Shown piece by piece: positions 29,683-38,855 of a DNA stretch of 64,000 nt. The DNA is taken from contig NZ_JABBDX010000006.1 in the NCBI RefSeq assembly GCF_012847335.1, positions 1-64,000 on the forward strand, in the 5' to 3' direction. Position 1 is the first letter of the stretch. Each line of letters opens with the position of its first letter. Position numbers and translations under genes: made by a program. This stretch comes from Psychrobacter sp. MF31 (GTDB lineage Bacteria; Pseudomonadota; Gammaproteobacteria; Pseudomonadales; Moraxellaceae). The notes below the pieces were generated by a model, which made no database searches, had not been told where the DNA came from, and saw only the letters and a list, made by a program, of their open reading frames with translations.

Positions 29683-30711
29683 TTAAACGAGTCTTGAGAC
29701 GGCAAGCTGAGTCAGATCTATCAATCCTTGACGATAGCGATTGTCAGGGAGTTTTGATAACGCGGTTTGGGCAAGATGGGTTTCCTCAAGCGCGCGCTGT
29801 TTGCAATAATCAAGCGCCCCTGACTCCCGAACCAAACGGATTAAGCCCTCATTGTCCTCGGTTTTGCCCGTTTGAACGGCAATTCGCAGCTGATTAAAGC
29901 TGTCCGGATTGCGGTTTTTTAACAATTCAAGCGCTTTAATCGTTGGCAACGTTGGCTTACCTTCAGCTAAGTCATCGCCTAAGTTTTTACCCATCACCGC
30001 GCTGTCGCCGCTATAATCAAGAACATCATCAATGATTTGAAACGCATTGCCAAAATGCTGACCAAAATCGGCAAGCGGCGTTAAATACTGCTCTTGACCT
30101 TGCAAAATTGCCGCCCCTTGCGTTGCCATCATAAAGAGCCGCGACGTTTTACCATCGATAATTCGCAAATAATCGTTTTCGGTTGCCTCAGGGTTGTGCT
30201 GATGTTGTAATTGCAGCACCTCACCTTCGGCAATATCACAAGTACCATCGGAAAACAATTTTAATAAAGGCAGACTTTGAAAGCCCACCAATAAATTAAA
30301 GGCTCGCGCAATTAGATAATCACCCACCAAAACTGCGGTTGCATTGTCCCAAGTGGCGTTTGCTGTCGGCTTGCCGCGGCGCTGACCGGACTCATCGATC
30401 ACATCATCGTGAACGAGCGTTGCCGTATGCAGCATCTCCGTAATCGCTGCCAAATGCATCGCTGGATGGGATGGCGAATCGTCAAGCATCCGCGAACAAA
30501 GTAGGGTAATCAGCGGTCGCATGCGCTTGCCACCTGCGTTAATCACATGGTTTGAAACGCTCATGACCAATTGGACTTTGGAGTTTAAGCTGCCAAAAAC
30601 CTGCTTATCCATAATGGCAAAATCGTCGCTGACGATATGTTGAATGTCGCTATAGCTTGGCGCGATTGGCAGATCCGTTGCAGCTTGCGATTTGAAAGCT
30701 AATAAAGTCAT
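29683..30711 (-). CDS. ispB: Octaprenyl diphosphate synthase
   Basis: A 342-residue trans-prenyltransferase that builds the ubiquinone side chain from IPP and FPP. The first aspartate-rich motif is LVHDDVIDES followed by GQRRGKPTAN; the second is IIDDVLDYSGD. KRMRPLITLL near residue 60 provides the diphosphate-binding arginines. Chain length (C40) is assigned by similarity of overall layout to IspB (323 residues). ATG 30711 is preferred to a GTG two codons upstream. It is divergent from rplU, the common arrangement ispB/rplU-rpmA. Confidence 0.93.
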   Translation of the reverse strand: MTLLAFKSQAATDLPIAPSYSDIQHIVSDDFAIMDKQVFGSLNSKVQLVMSVSNHVINAGGKRMRPLITLLCSRMLDDSPSHPAMHLAAITEMLHTATLVHDDVIDESGQRRGKPTANATWDNATAVLVGDYLIARAFNLLVGFQSLPLLKLFSDGTCDIAEGEVLQLQHQHNPEATENDYLRIIDGKTSRLFMMATQGAAILQGQEQYLTPLADFGQHFGNAFQIIDDVLDYSGDSAVMGKNLGDDLAEGKPTLPTIKALELLKNRNPDSFNQLRIAVQTGKTEDNEGLIRLVRESGALDYCKQRALEETHLAQTALSKLPDNRYRQGLIDLTQLAVSRLV

Positions 30712-30956
30712 AGTCACCGATCAAAAAAAAGAAGTTAAAGTAAGCGATAACGCCGTTATAATAAAAAGTCAGTCGTTTTTATCATAACATAGCGGGCAAG
30801 CTTGCCGCATCTATTAAGCCATGATAAGCCCTGCAAAATTTTTAAGCGCCGATTTACACTAACTGGTTTTAACCTTGTTTTTTTAAAAAAACTTAAATCT
30901 TGCCTGAGAACTAATAACAAATCATACGTTTGCGCGTCAAAAACTTTCGGCATCAC

Positions 30957-30985
30957 TTGCTTTTATCCCAAAAATTTCGTAAAAT
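30957..30985 (+). promoter_or_regulatory. Probable promoter of rplU-rpmA
   Basis: TTGCTT (30957-30962), a 17-base spacer and TAAAAT (30980-30985) form a good sigma-70 pair. The expected leader is about 78 bases long. Confidence 0.6.
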
Positions 30986-31020
30986 CTTGCCTTTATTTTT
31001 CCCTGTCGTGTTCGTTTGAA

Positions 31021-31035
31021 GTGTGGGTATCACAC
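31021..31035 (+). promoter_or_regulatory. Leader hairpin before rplU
   Basis: GTGTG (31021-31025) pairs with CACAC (31031-31035) around a GGTAT loop in the rplU 5' leader. Ribosomal protein leaders often hold autoregulatory structures; this role is inferred only from position. Confidence 0.35.
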
Positions 31036-31069
31036 CTACCACGGCACACGGGTTAAGCGGAGTCAAACA

Positions 31070-31381
31070 ATGTACGCAGTAATCAAAAGTGGTGGTAAAC
31101 AGCACCGTGTCGCCGTCGATGAGTTGCTTAAAGTTGAACTACTAAAAGCAGAAAAAGGCGCAACCTTAACGCTTGATGACGTTTTAATGGTCGTTAATGG
31201 CGATGACATCAAAATCGGTCAGCCGGTTGTTGAAGGCGCAAATGTTGAAGTTGAAGTGATTGACCACGGTCGCGGCGACAAAATCCGCATCGTCAAACAC
31301 CGCCGCCGTAAGCATTACCACAAAGAGCAAGGTCACCGTCAGTGGTACACCTTGTTAAAAATCAAAGCGATTAACGCTTAA
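31070..31381 (+). CDS. rplU: 50S ribosomal protein bL21
   Basis: A 103-residue large-subunit protein that binds 23S rRNA. The N terminus [18 protein letters not shown] and the basic [19 protein letters not shown] region are diagnostic. GCGGAG upstream supports ATG 31070; the open frame extends upstream without similarity. It pairs with rpmA downstream as almost universally in bacteria. Confidence 0.98.
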   Translation: MYAVIKSGGKQHRVAVDELLKVELLKAEKGATLTLDDVLMVVNGDDIKIGQPVVEGANVEVEVIDHGRGDKIRIVKHRRRKHYHKEQGHRQWYTLLKIKAINA

Positions 31382-31434
31382 TTATTTAATTTTAAATAAT
31401 TGCTCAAACGCTAAATTAACAAGGAGAATTATCC

Positions 31435-31692
31435 ATGGCACATAAAAAAGCTGCCGGTTCTACCCGTAACGGTCGTGACTCAAACCCAAAAATGCTTGGC
31501 GTAAAAGTATTTGGCGGTCAAGAAGTTGTTGCTGGTAACATCATCGTGCGTCAGCGCGGCACTGAATTTCATGCAGGCGAAGGCGTTGGCATGGGTCGTG
31601 ACCACACGCTATTTGCTTTAAATGACGGCGTGGTAAAATTTGCCACCAAAGGTCAATTTAACCGCCGTTATGTGATGGTTGAAGGCGAATAA
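31435..31692 (+). CDS. rpmA: 50S ribosomal protein bL27
   Basis: An 85-residue protein whose N terminus ([19 protein letters not shown]) reaches the peptidyl-transferase centre. The body [20 protein letters not shown] is characteristic. It starts directly with MAHKKA, without the cleaved leader of Firmicutes. AAGGAG lies nine bases upstream. It is co-transcribed with rplU. Confidence 0.98.
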   Translation: MAHKKAAGSTRNGRDSNPKMLGVKVFGGQEVVAGNIIVRQRGTEFHAGEGVGMGRDHTLFALNDGVVKFATKGQFNRRYVMVEGE

Positions 31693-31712
31693 GTTTTAGC
31701 CCTTCATAACTC

Positions 31713-31749
31713 AAAAAGTCCTTATCACTTGGTGGTAAGGACTTTTTTT
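31713..31749 (+). terminator. Terminator after rplU-rpmA
   Basis: AAGTCCTTATCAC pairs with GTGGTAAGGACTT around a three-base TTG loop, followed by TTTTTT. It starts about 20 bases after the rpmA stop. Confidence 0.85.
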
Positions 31750-32111
31750 ATTTAGTGAATTTTTTATTTAGAGAATTCTTTATTATAAGTTTTAGCTTTT
31801 TTTGGAACACTCATTCTCAAATATGGTGTTAAGGCTTAGAAGTAATAAATTGCCGATGGTGGCTGAAAGCTGAATTAAGTCAGACTTCAAGTTACAAGCG
31901 CGTATGGCAAGAGCAGTAATCATTGCAATTTTTGACTAGGCGCGTAATAAAAAAACTGGCAAACTTGTCGCTATTAAATCTTATAAGGAATGACTTAATT
32001 TGCTTTTGCTGGGTTTTATAACGATTGCTTACGCCCTTATAAGATGATAACGCCGCAAAAAGCGATTAAAGCAAAGTGTATGTTGGCTTTGCAAGTTTAA
32101 GAGGAAGAATA
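31750..32111. other. Intergenic region before lolA
   Basis: 362 A+T-rich bases with no credible frame or RNA. It must contain the lolA promoter. TTGCTT at 32025-32030 is a possible -35, but no -10 of good quality lies at the right distance. Confidence 0.5.
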
Positions 32112-32798
32112 ATGAATCATTTAAATGCTAAATCTCGTATCAAACAAAAAATAATGACCAGCGCTTTAACGGGCGCAATCGTGATGAGCATGGGCGCGGC
32201 TGTCCCCATGATGGCAATCAGCCAAAGCGCAAATGCCGCAGCTGCCGACAATTTAACTGCGGCTAAACGCTTAAATACGTTACTTGCCAATACCAAAAGC
32301 ATGAGCGCTAATTTTACTCAAACGACCAAAGGCGCCAAAAGCGGCACGTTTAAAGGCTCTATGAGCGTTCAGCGACCAAATAATTTTCGCTGGGAAACCA
32401 AATCGCCCTCAGAGCAGCTGATCGTTGCCAACGGCAATACGCTTTGGGTTTATGACAAAGATTTAGAGCAAGCGACTAAGCAAAGCGTAGACAATCAAGT
32501 AGGCAACACGCCCGCACTTTTATTGTCAGGGGACCCAAGTAAGATCGACCAAAACTTTAAAATCACCCAGCCGTATAGCACCAAAAACTATTATGTGTTG
32601 TATCCAAAATCTGCAAACGCCAACTTTAAAAACCTGTCAATCAGCTTTAATGGCGGCAAACCAGTGATGATGGTACTTAACGACTCCCTTGGGCAAACCA
32701 CTTCCATCAAGTTTAGCAACATTAAGCTTAACCCAAGTTTGAATAGCAGCCAGTTTAAATTTACCCCGCCAAAAGGCGTGGATGTGATTAACCAGTAG
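32112..32798 (+). CDS. lolA: Outer-membrane lipoprotein carrier protein LolA
   Basis: A 228-residue periplasmic chaperone that takes lipoproteins from LolCDE to LolB. It has a long signal peptide (positively charged N region, then ALTGAIVMSMGAAVPMMA, cleavage near ANA-AAA about residue 45). The mature part shows the family pattern LNTLLANTKSMSANFTQ, GSMSVQRPNNFRWETKSP and LWVYDKDLEQATKQ. AAGAGGAAG supports ATG 32112; a GTG at 32076 would add 12 unlikely residues. Followed by a terminator, it is monocistronic. Confidence 0.93.
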   Translation: MNHLNAKSRIKQKIMTSALTGAIVMSMGAAVPMMAISQSANAAAADNLTAAKRLNTLLANTKSMSANFTQTTKGAKSGTFKGSMSVQRPNNFRWETKSPSEQLIVANGNTLWVYDKDLEQATKQSVDNQVGNTPALLLSGDPSKIDQNFKITQPYSTKNYYVLYPKSANANFKNLSISFNGGKPVMMVLNDSLGQTTSIKFSNIKLNPSLNSSQFKFTPPKGVDVINQ

Positions 32799-32825
32799 GT
32801 TAGGCTATCAGCAAATGAGCTAATA

Positions 32826-32843
32826 ATAGACGCTAGCGTCTAT
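32826..32843. repeat. 18-bp perfect palindrome after lolA
   Basis: ATAGACGCTAGCGTCTAT reads the same on both strands. It lies between the lolA stop and the terminator stem, about 28 bases past the stop. Confidence 0.7.
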
Positions 32844-32847
32844 ATTT

Positions 32848-32877
32848 AAAAACAGGTCAATTACGACCTGTTTTTTT
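32848..32877 (+). terminator. Terminator after lolA
   Basis: AAAAACAGGTC (32848-32858) pairs perfectly with GACCTGTTTTT (32865-32875), loop AATTAC, and seven T run from 32871. Confidence 0.85.
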
Positions 32878-33615
32878 ATGCCCAATGCTTTGATAGCAAG
32901 GATTGTCATAAAAATCTTTGCCATTTTCATAAAAAATAACGCAAGTGATTATTGAAGTGGTTGATAACTTCTTAAATCGATAGGTTGCAATTGATACGAT
33001 TTGGTTTACAATATGGGGTAATTTTTCGCACGTCATCAAGGACGAATAAGCATTTGATCAAAAAATTTTTTATAATCAAATGCTTAAGAAAATGGCATTA
33101 TAAAAGAAGCTAAATTTGGGCAATTTTAACGTTTGCCGTCATGCTGACAATATATTTTGTAGCATAATCACGCCTTGAAAACTGGGCAAATTCTAGCTTT
33201 TAGACCTCGATGTGCGTATAGTGAACAAACAATTTATGCCAGTTGTCAAACGATTATGTTGACGCTAAATGAGTTATTAAATCAATAAAAAATCGATTTA
33301 ATATATTGATTTTGTGTCAATCGCTCGATATTTGGTGACCAGCGCTTATCTATGCTGAAAATAGATCCTCTTTTCTAGACTTTTCGATATAGGCTGACTG
33401 ATATTGCTTGCGGTATCGGTGCATTGATGCCGCTTTGTTGGCTTTAAATACTAAGTTAAAGCTTGAAAAGTTGACAATAAAGATTTGAGTTGGTTCTTGA
33501 TAGTCTTGGTAATCTTGATGACTGGTGGTTATTAGCACCGAGTGCGGTGGTCTCGTTTGGATTAAAGTGTTGCAATAATATTTTGATTCTAGCTTGGGTG
33601 AGGAGCACAAAGATC
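32878..33615. other. Long intergenic region upstream of the nuo operon
   Basis: 738 bases without a credible gene; short frames on both strands (such as the minus-strand one at 33350-33610) show no ribosome site or recognisable product. It holds a 40-base hairpin at 33047-33086 and must carry the nuo promoter and leader. I could not choose a promoter: several TATAAT-like words occur without a well-placed -35. Confidence 0.55.
33047..33086. repeat. Large inverted repeat upstream of nuoA
   Basis: TAAGCATTTGAT (33047-33058) and ATCAAATGCTTA (33075-33086) are perfect 12-bp inverted copies. The spacer itself contains A6T6, which could extend the hairpin. No T run follows on either strand, so it is not a typical terminator. 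Confidence 0.65.
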
Positions 33616-34233
33616 ATGACTGCCTTTAATTGGTCAGCAGTTGCGTTTATTTTAGCCGCGATCGGATTGGTCGTTTTTATGCTTGTGGTGCCGCGCCTAC
33701 TTGGCGGCAGATCTCAAGGCATGCAAAAAGAAGAAATCTTTGAGGCGGGTGTTGTCGGAGCTGGCAATGCCCGCATTCGTTTGTCCGCCAAATTTTATTT
33801 GGTCGCGATTTTCTTTGTGATTTTCGATTTAGAAGCCCTTTATTTATACGCTTATGCGGTTTCCGTCCGCGAAACTGGCTGGGCAGGATTTATTGCCGCG
33901 GCAACCTTTATTATCGATTTGCTCATTGGTCTCGTTTATGCATTAAGTCTTGGCGCGCTCAATTGGGCGCCTGCGGACAAGCTTCGTAAAAAAGTCCGAC
34001 TCTACGCTCAGCCTGCAGGCTTTAATCTTGCCGATATCACCCGCTTTGATGGCGCTCATGAACTGATGGTTGATCCGACCGGAAAAGTGCCCGCGCAGTC
34101 GTCAGGACAAATCAATGTGTCTAATAATATTGAAGCCAATCGCCGCCATCTTGAGAGCATTGACCATATTAATACCACAGGAAATATTACTTCGGTGGAC
34201 TTTGCCGCACCGCCTAAAAAACGTGGTCGCTGA
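33616..34233 (+). CDS. nuoA: NADH-quinone oxidoreductase subunit A
   Basis: A 205-residue membrane subunit of complex I. It has three membrane helices, with the conserved acidic stretch EEIFEAGVVGAGNARIRLSAKFYLVAI-like region (split around residues 40-60) and FFVIFDLEALYLYAYAV in helix 2. ATG 33616 follows AGGAG by about ten bases; an upstream in-frame start at 33490 has no support. The E. coli protein is 147 residues; here about 60 hydrophilic residues follow the third helix, ending PPKKRGR. First gene of nuoA-N. Confidence 0.93.
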   Translation: MTAFNWSAVAFILAAIGLVVFMLVVPRLLGGRSQGMQKEEIFEAGVVGAGNARIRLSAKFYLVAIFFVIFDLEALYLYAYAVSVRETGWAGFIAAATFIIDLLIGLVYALSLGALNWAPADKLRKKVRLYAQPAGFNLADITRFDGAHELMVDPTGKVPAQSSGQINVSNNIEANRRHLESIDHINTTGNITSVDFAAPPKKRGR

Positions 34234-34310
34234 TTGCATAAGCTTACCCAAGTTAAGCCTGAAAAAAGCTGTTGCGGCGGCTACCGAATCTTGATTAAAA
34301 GGTGTCTGAT

Positions 34311-34979
34311 ATGAAATATACATTAACCAAAGCTGATCCGGATGCACCAATTTATCCGGCGCAGTCGCGCCAAACGGTTGAAGACCCTACAGAAAGTGAA
34401 GTCAATAAAAACGTCTTTATGGGGCGACTCGAAGATTTGGTTCATTCAACTGCCAACTGGGGTCGCAAGCACTCGCTTTGGCCGTTTAACTTTGGCACGT
34501 CGTGCTGCTATGTGGAATATGCCACAACGCTTACCGCCGTTCATGACTTATCGCGCTTTGGGGCAGAAGTTATTCGGGCATCCCCACGTCAAGCGGATGT
34601 GATGATTGTGGCAGGAACGTGCTTTATTAAAATGGCCCCGGTCATTCAGCGCCTTTATGAGCAAATGCTTGAGCCAAAGTGGGTCATATCTATGGGCGCT
34701 TGTGCCAACTCAGGCGGCATGTATGATATTTATTCGGTGGTTCAAGGCGTTGATAAAATCATTCCGGTGGATGTTTATATTCCTGGCTGCCCGCCGCGAC
34801 CTGAAGCATTGATCCAAGCGCTGATGCTCCTTCAAGAGTCGATCACCAAAGAGCGCCGCCCGCTTGGCATTCATATGAAAGACCAAGGCATTTATCAGCC
34901 GCAAATGATGCCTGAACGCGACCGCAAACAAGCCGATCGCATCGCGGTGAAAAATCTGCGCAGCCCCGACAGTATTTAA
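34311..34979 (+). CDS. nuoB: NADH-quinone oxidoreductase subunit B
   Basis: A 222-residue peripheral-arm subunit carrying cluster N2, the last iron-sulfur centre before quinone. The four cysteine ligands are visible in [20 protein letters not shown] and [10 protein letters not shown], and [11 protein letters not shown] lies between them. ATG 34311 with AAGGTG upstream is preferred to a GTG three codons earlier. It lies 77 bases after nuoA. Confidence 0.95.
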   Translation: MKYTLTKADPDAPIYPAQSRQTVEDPTESEVNKNVFMGRLEDLVHSTANWGRKHSLWPFNFGTSCCYVEYATTLTAVHDLSRFGAEVIRASPRQADVMIVAGTCFIKMAPVIQRLYEQMLEPKWVISMGACANSGGMYDIYSVVQGVDKIIPVDVYIPGCPPRPEALIQALMLLQESITKERRPLGIHMKDQGIYQPQMMPERDRKQADRIAVKNLRSPDSI

Positions 34980-35015
34980 TTGATCGCTTAACGCGTAAAA
35001 AGGAAACCCTCATTC

Positions 35016-36791
35016 ATGGTCACGGTCGTTGAAAATTCAGAGTCGCAACTTCATTCGCTGCCCGCAGTTATCACGGAGCTTGAGCAGGCGTATTCCGGAA
35101 GATTTGTCGTTCAGCATACCGTTGATGAGATTCCAACGGTTTGGGTTGCTCGTGAAGATGTTCATGAGGTGCTGCTGTTTTTGCGAAAGTTGCCCAAGCC
35201 TTATGTGATGCTGTTTGATTTGTCCGCGATGGATGAGCGTTTGCGCCAGCACAGACAAGGCTTACCTGACAGCGACTTCACGGTGTTTTATCATTTAATG
35301 TCGCTTGAGCGCAACAGTGATATTCGCGTTAAAGTGGCGTTAAGCGAAGATGACTTGAACCTACCAACCGCGACCAACATTTGGCCAAACGCTAACTGGT
35401 ATGAGCGCGAAGTTTGGGATATGTTTGGCATTGTGTTTACCGGACATCCGCATTTAACGCGAATTTTATTGCCAAAATATTGGGAAGGTCATCCTTTAAG
35501 AAAAGAATATCACGCTCGTGCCACTGAATTTACCCCGTACTTTTTGAACGCTGCCAAGCAGCAATTTGAGCAAGAAAACTTGCGCTTTGTACCAGAAGAA
35601 TGGGGAATGAAGCGCTCAGGTCGCGATGAAGACTTTATGTTTTTGAACATTGGTCCAAACCACCCGTCAGCTCACGGTGCGTTTCGCTTAGTGCTGCAAT
35701 TGGACGGCGAGGAAGTCGTTGATTGTATCCCTGATATTGGTTATCACCACCGCGGCGCTGAAAAAATGGCGGAGCGGCAGACTTGGCACTCCTACATTCC
35801 TTATACCGACCGGATTGATTATTTGGGCGGGGTGATGAATGAGTTGCCTTATGTGATGTCGGTTGAAAAGCTTGCCGGAATTACCGTTCCACCGCGTGCT
35901 GAAGTCATCCGCGTGATGATGAGTGAGTTTTTTAGAATCACCAATAACTTACTTTACGTCGGAACCTTTATTCAAGACGCAGGCGGAATGACGCCGGTGT
36001 TTTATATGTTTACCGACCGTCAAAAAGCTTATGACGTGATCGAAGCGGTCACCGGCTACCGGATGCATCCGGCGTGGTTCCGAATTGGGGGCACGGCAGC
36101 AGACTTGCCGATTGGTTGGCAAAAGCTGGTTCGTGAGTTTTTAGACTGGATGCCCAAGCGCTTGGATGAATATACCAAAGCGGCGCTGCAAAACAGTGTA
36201 CTAAAAGGCAGAACTCAAAACGTCGCTCAGTATAATGCTAAGCAAGCGCTTGCTTGGGGCGTAACTGGCGCAGGACTTCGCGCTACCGGAATCGATTTTG
36301 ACCTTCGAAAAGCTCGACCTTATATGGGCTACGAAAATTACGATTTTGAAATCCCAGTTGGTTACAACGGTGATGCTTATGACCGCTGTATGGTCAAAAT
36401 GGAAGAGATGCGCCAGTCGCTACGAATTATTCGTCAGTGCTTGGACAACATGCCGCAAGGTCCTTATAAAGCCAATCATCCACTAGCCGTTCCGCCACCA
36501 AAAGACAGAACGCTGAACGACATTGAAACCTTGATTAACCACTTTTTATCGGTATCTTGGGGTCCGGTCATGCCAGTAGGTGAGTGCGCGACGATCGTTG
36601 AGGCGACCAAAGGCTTGAACAGCTATTACATCACTTCGGATCGCTCGACCATGAGCTATCGGACGCGGATTCGCACGCCAACGTTTGCGCATATTCAGCA
36701 AATGCCCTCAGTGATTAATGGCTCATTGGTGTCCGATGCGATTATGTATTTGGCATCGATTGATATTGTAATGGCGGACTGTGACCGCTAG
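35016..36791 (+). CDS. nuoCD: NADH-quinone oxidoreductase subunit C/D (fused)
   Basis: A 591-residue fusion. The N-terminal NuoC part (about 1-190) contains [26 protein letters not shown] and HPLRKEY; the NuoD part (about 200-591) starts at [16 protein letters not shown] and forms much of the quinone site. NuoD ends with the conserved [11 protein letters not shown]. The fusion occurs in E. coli and many gammaproteobacteria and is the normal state here, not an assembly error. AAAGGAAA precedes ATG 35016. A 123-base gap separates it from nuoE. Confidence 0.97.
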   Translation: MVTVVENSESQLHSLPAVITELEQAYSGRFVVQHTVDEIPTVWVAREDVHEVLLFLRKLPKPYVMLFDLSAMDERLRQHRQGLPDSDFTVFYHLMSLERNSDIRVKVALSEDDLNLPTATNIWPNANWYEREVWDMFGIVFTGHPHLTRILLPKYWEGHPLRKEYHARATEFTPYFLNAAKQQFEQENLRFVPEEWGMKRSGRDEDFMFLNIGPNHPSAHGAFRLVLQLDGEEVVDCIPDIGYHHRGAEKMAERQTWHSYIPYTDRIDYLGGVMNELPYVMSVEKLAGITVPPRAEVIRVMMSEFFRITNNLLYVGTFIQDAGGMTPVFYMFTDRQKAYDVIEAVTGYRMHPAWFRIGGTAADLPIGWQKLVREFLDWMPKRLDEYTKAALQNSVLKGRTQNVAQYNAKQALAWGVTGAGLRATGIDFDLRKARPYMGYENYDFEIPVGYNGDAYDRCMVKMEEMRQSLRIIRQCLDNMPQGPYKANHPLAVPPPKDRTLNDIETLINHFLSVSWGPVMPVGECATIVEATKGLNSYYITSDRSTMSYRTRIRTPTFAHIQQMPSVINGSLVSDAIMYLASIDIVMADCDR

Positions 36792-36914
36792 AGCAAAGTA
36801 CAGTTCATTAACATGCGCTTTGCCAAAAGGATGATGCTAAGCGTTTGAAGCGGTAAACGCCTGAGCCAAAAATAAGCGGTTCTTCTCCGGGTGAGTGAGG
36901 ATAGAGAAAAAAAT

Positions 36915-37424
36915 ATGAAGATTGTGACTGATAAAGCGCCCAAAGTTGACGTGGCAAGTATCTTAACCGAGGATGAAATTGCAGCAATTCATGAATTTAT
37001 GCATCACTATCCACATGCAAGAGCGGCATCCCTTGACGCGCTAAAAATCGTTCAAAAGCGCAACGGCTGGGTCGATGACGCCCAAGTGAACGCCATTGCC
37101 AATATTTTAGACATTCCGGTGACCGATATTGATGGGGTGGCAACCTTTTTTAACCGTATTTATCGTCAGCCTGTTGGTCGTCATGTCATTTTGATTTGCG
37201 ACTCCATTGCGTGTTATTTGACCGGTTATGAAGCCTTGAGTGCTGCACTAAAAGCTGAGCTTGGTATTGACTATGGTCAAACCACGCCTGATGGTAGATT
37301 TACTTTATTGCCGATTTGCTGTCTTGGCAACTGCGATAAAGGTCCTGCCGTTTTGATTGATGAAGACACTTATGGTCCTGTAATGCCTGAGGAAGTCGCC
37401 CAATTATTGGAGCTTTACGCATGA
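36915..37424 (+). CDS. nuoE: NADH-quinone oxidoreductase subunit E
   Basis: A 169-residue subunit of the NADH-dehydrogenase module with a [2Fe-2S] cluster (N1a). The ligands are Cys-x4-Cys in [13 protein letters not shown] and Cys-x3-Cys in [12 protein letters not shown]. The helical N-terminal part includes [23 protein letters not shown] 36915 gives the family length (E. coli 166); a GTG at 36891 would add eight residues, and neither has a strong ribosome site. Its stop overlaps the nuoF start by four bases. Confidence 0.95.
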   Translation: MKIVTDKAPKVDVASILTEDEIAAIHEFMHHYPHARAASLDALKIVQKRNGWVDDAQVNAIANILDIPVTDIDGVATFFNRIYRQPVGRHVILICDSIACYLTGYEALSAALKAELGIDYGQTTPDGRFTLLPICCLGNCDKGPAVLIDEDTYGPVMPEEVAQLLELYA

Positions 37425-38845
37425 GTCTTACCGTAGCCGAACAAATTGCCCAGCGTCAAAATGGTCTTGCCCCAAGCCAATTAAACAATCAGCGCATTCC
37501 CATTTATGGTGATAAAGCCACGGCAACAAGCGAGACGAAACCTTTGACGTGGCGCTTAGCCCATCACGACGCCGTTCTTGATTTTAAAACGCATGAGTCC
37601 CTTCGCGGTTTTGAAGCGTTAAAAATGGCGCTCAATCAATCCGCTGATGCCACGCTCAACACCATTAAAGAGGCGGTGGTGAAAGGTCGCGGCGGTGCAG
37701 GATTTCCTGCCGGAATCAAATGGTCACTGATGGCACCGCCAGATGGGGGTCCTCGTTACCTACTTTGTAACGCTGATGAGATGGAACCTGGAACCTTTAA
37801 AGACCGTCTGTTGATGGAGCGCTTGCCGTTTCAGTTGATTGAAGGCATGATTATTTCCGCCTACGCCATTGGGGCAACGGCAGGATATATCTTTATTCGC
37901 GGTGAATATATTTTAGCTGCTGAGCGCTTAAACGCGGCGATTGATGAAATGATTGCCAACAATATGCTTGGCGACAATATTTTAGGCACCGATTTTAGCT
38001 TTGATTTGCACGTTCATACTGGCGCTGGGCGATATATTTGCGGTGAAGAAACGGCGCTGATTAACTGCTTAGAGGGTCGACGAGCAAACCCGCGAACCAA
38101 GCCGCCATTTCCGCAAGTGGCTGGCGCTTGGGGTCGACCAACGGTGGTCAACAACGTTGAAACGCTTAATAACGTTCCGGCGATTATTTTACATGGCAGC
38201 AAGTGGTATCAAGATTTACCCAAAGTCAAAGGTAAAACTGAAACGCCAGGAACGAAACTGTTTGGCTGTTCGGGACTGGTCAATGACGGCGGACTTTGGG
38301 AGCTGCCTTTTGGTTATACGGCTCGCGAAATCATTGAAGACTTTGCCGGCGGCATGAAAGACGGTCGCCAATTAAAAGCTTGGCTTCCAGGCGGCGCGTC
38401 CACCGACTTTTTAACGCCGGATCATTTAGATGTGATTATGGACTTTGACACCATTCAAAAAGCCGGAAGCCGATTAGGAACAGGGCTGATTATGGTCGTT
38501 GATGAAGCGCAAGATATGGTCGCACTTGTTCGCAACTTAGAGATCTTTTTTCAGCGCGAATCGTGCGGTTGGTGTACGCCTTGCCGTGATGGGTTGCCTT
38601 GGGGCGTGAAGCTTTTGACGGCGATCAATGATGGCGCAGGTCAAGAAGGCGATATTGAAAAGCTTGAGGGCTTAACCCGCGACTTGTGGATCGGCAAAAC
38701 TTTTTGCGCCCACGCTCCTGGGGCAATGGAGCCTTTAATGAGCGCAATTAAATATTTCCGGCCTGAATTTGAGCAAAAAATCGCCACGGCAGTTGGAGTT
38801 TCAGCCATTGATGCTGCAGCTCAAGCGCCGCTTGGTGAACAATAA
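37421..38845 (+). CDS. nuoF: NADH-quinone oxidoreductase subunit F
   Basis: A 474-residue subunit that oxidises NADH via FMN. The glycine-rich [13 protein letters not shown] binds [21 protein letters not shown] and [13 protein letters not shown] are family blocks, and [12 protein letters not shown] plus a later cysteine in KTFCAHAPG bind cluster N3. Length is slightly above the E. coli protein (445), with a short C-terminal tail. It is translationally coupled to nuoE (ATGA overlap). Confidence 0.96.
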   Translation: MSLTVAEQIAQRQNGLAPSQLNNQRIPIYGDKATATSETKPLTWRLAHHDAVLDFKTHESLRGFEALKMALNQSADATLNTIKEAVVKGRGGAGFPAGIKWSLMAPPDGGPRYLLCNADEMEPGTFKDRLLMERLPFQLIEGMIISAYAIGATAGYIFIRGEYILAAERLNAAIDEMIANNMLGDNILGTDFSFDLHVHTGAGRYICGEETALINCLEGRRANPRTKPPFPQVAGAWGRPTVVNNVETLNNVPAIILHGSKWYQDLPKVKGKTETPGTKLFGCSGLVNDGGLWELPFGYTAREIIEDFAGGMKDGRQLKAWLPGGASTDFLTPDHLDVIMDFDTIQKAGSRLGTGLIMVVDEAQDMVALVRNLEIFFQRESCGWCTPCRDGLPWGVKLLTAINDGAGQEGDIEKLEGLTRDLWIGKTFCAHAPGAMEPLMSAIKYFRPEFEQKIATAVGVSAIDAAAQAPLGEQ

Positions 38846-38855
38846 GGAGAGCGGC

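Larger units (their letters stand above)
30712..31069. other. Divergent ispB/rplU intergenic region
   Basis: 358 bases with no credible gene. It carries the rplU promoter at 30957-30985 and a small leader hairpin at 31021-31035. The ispB promoter, on the minus strand, was not identified with confidence. Confidence 0.6.

Noticed and set aside
33133-33170. Possible nuo promoter words (TTGCCG, CTGACA, ATAATC)
   Set aside because: No pair has 15-19 base spacing; not claimed as a promoter.
33350-33610. An 86-codon minus-strand frame upstream of nuoA
   Set aside because: No ribosome site, low-complexity biased composition and no recognisable domain; treated as intergenic.
35016-36791. NuoC-NuoD fusion as a novelty
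   Set aside because: The fusion is well known in E. coli and many gammaproteobacteria.
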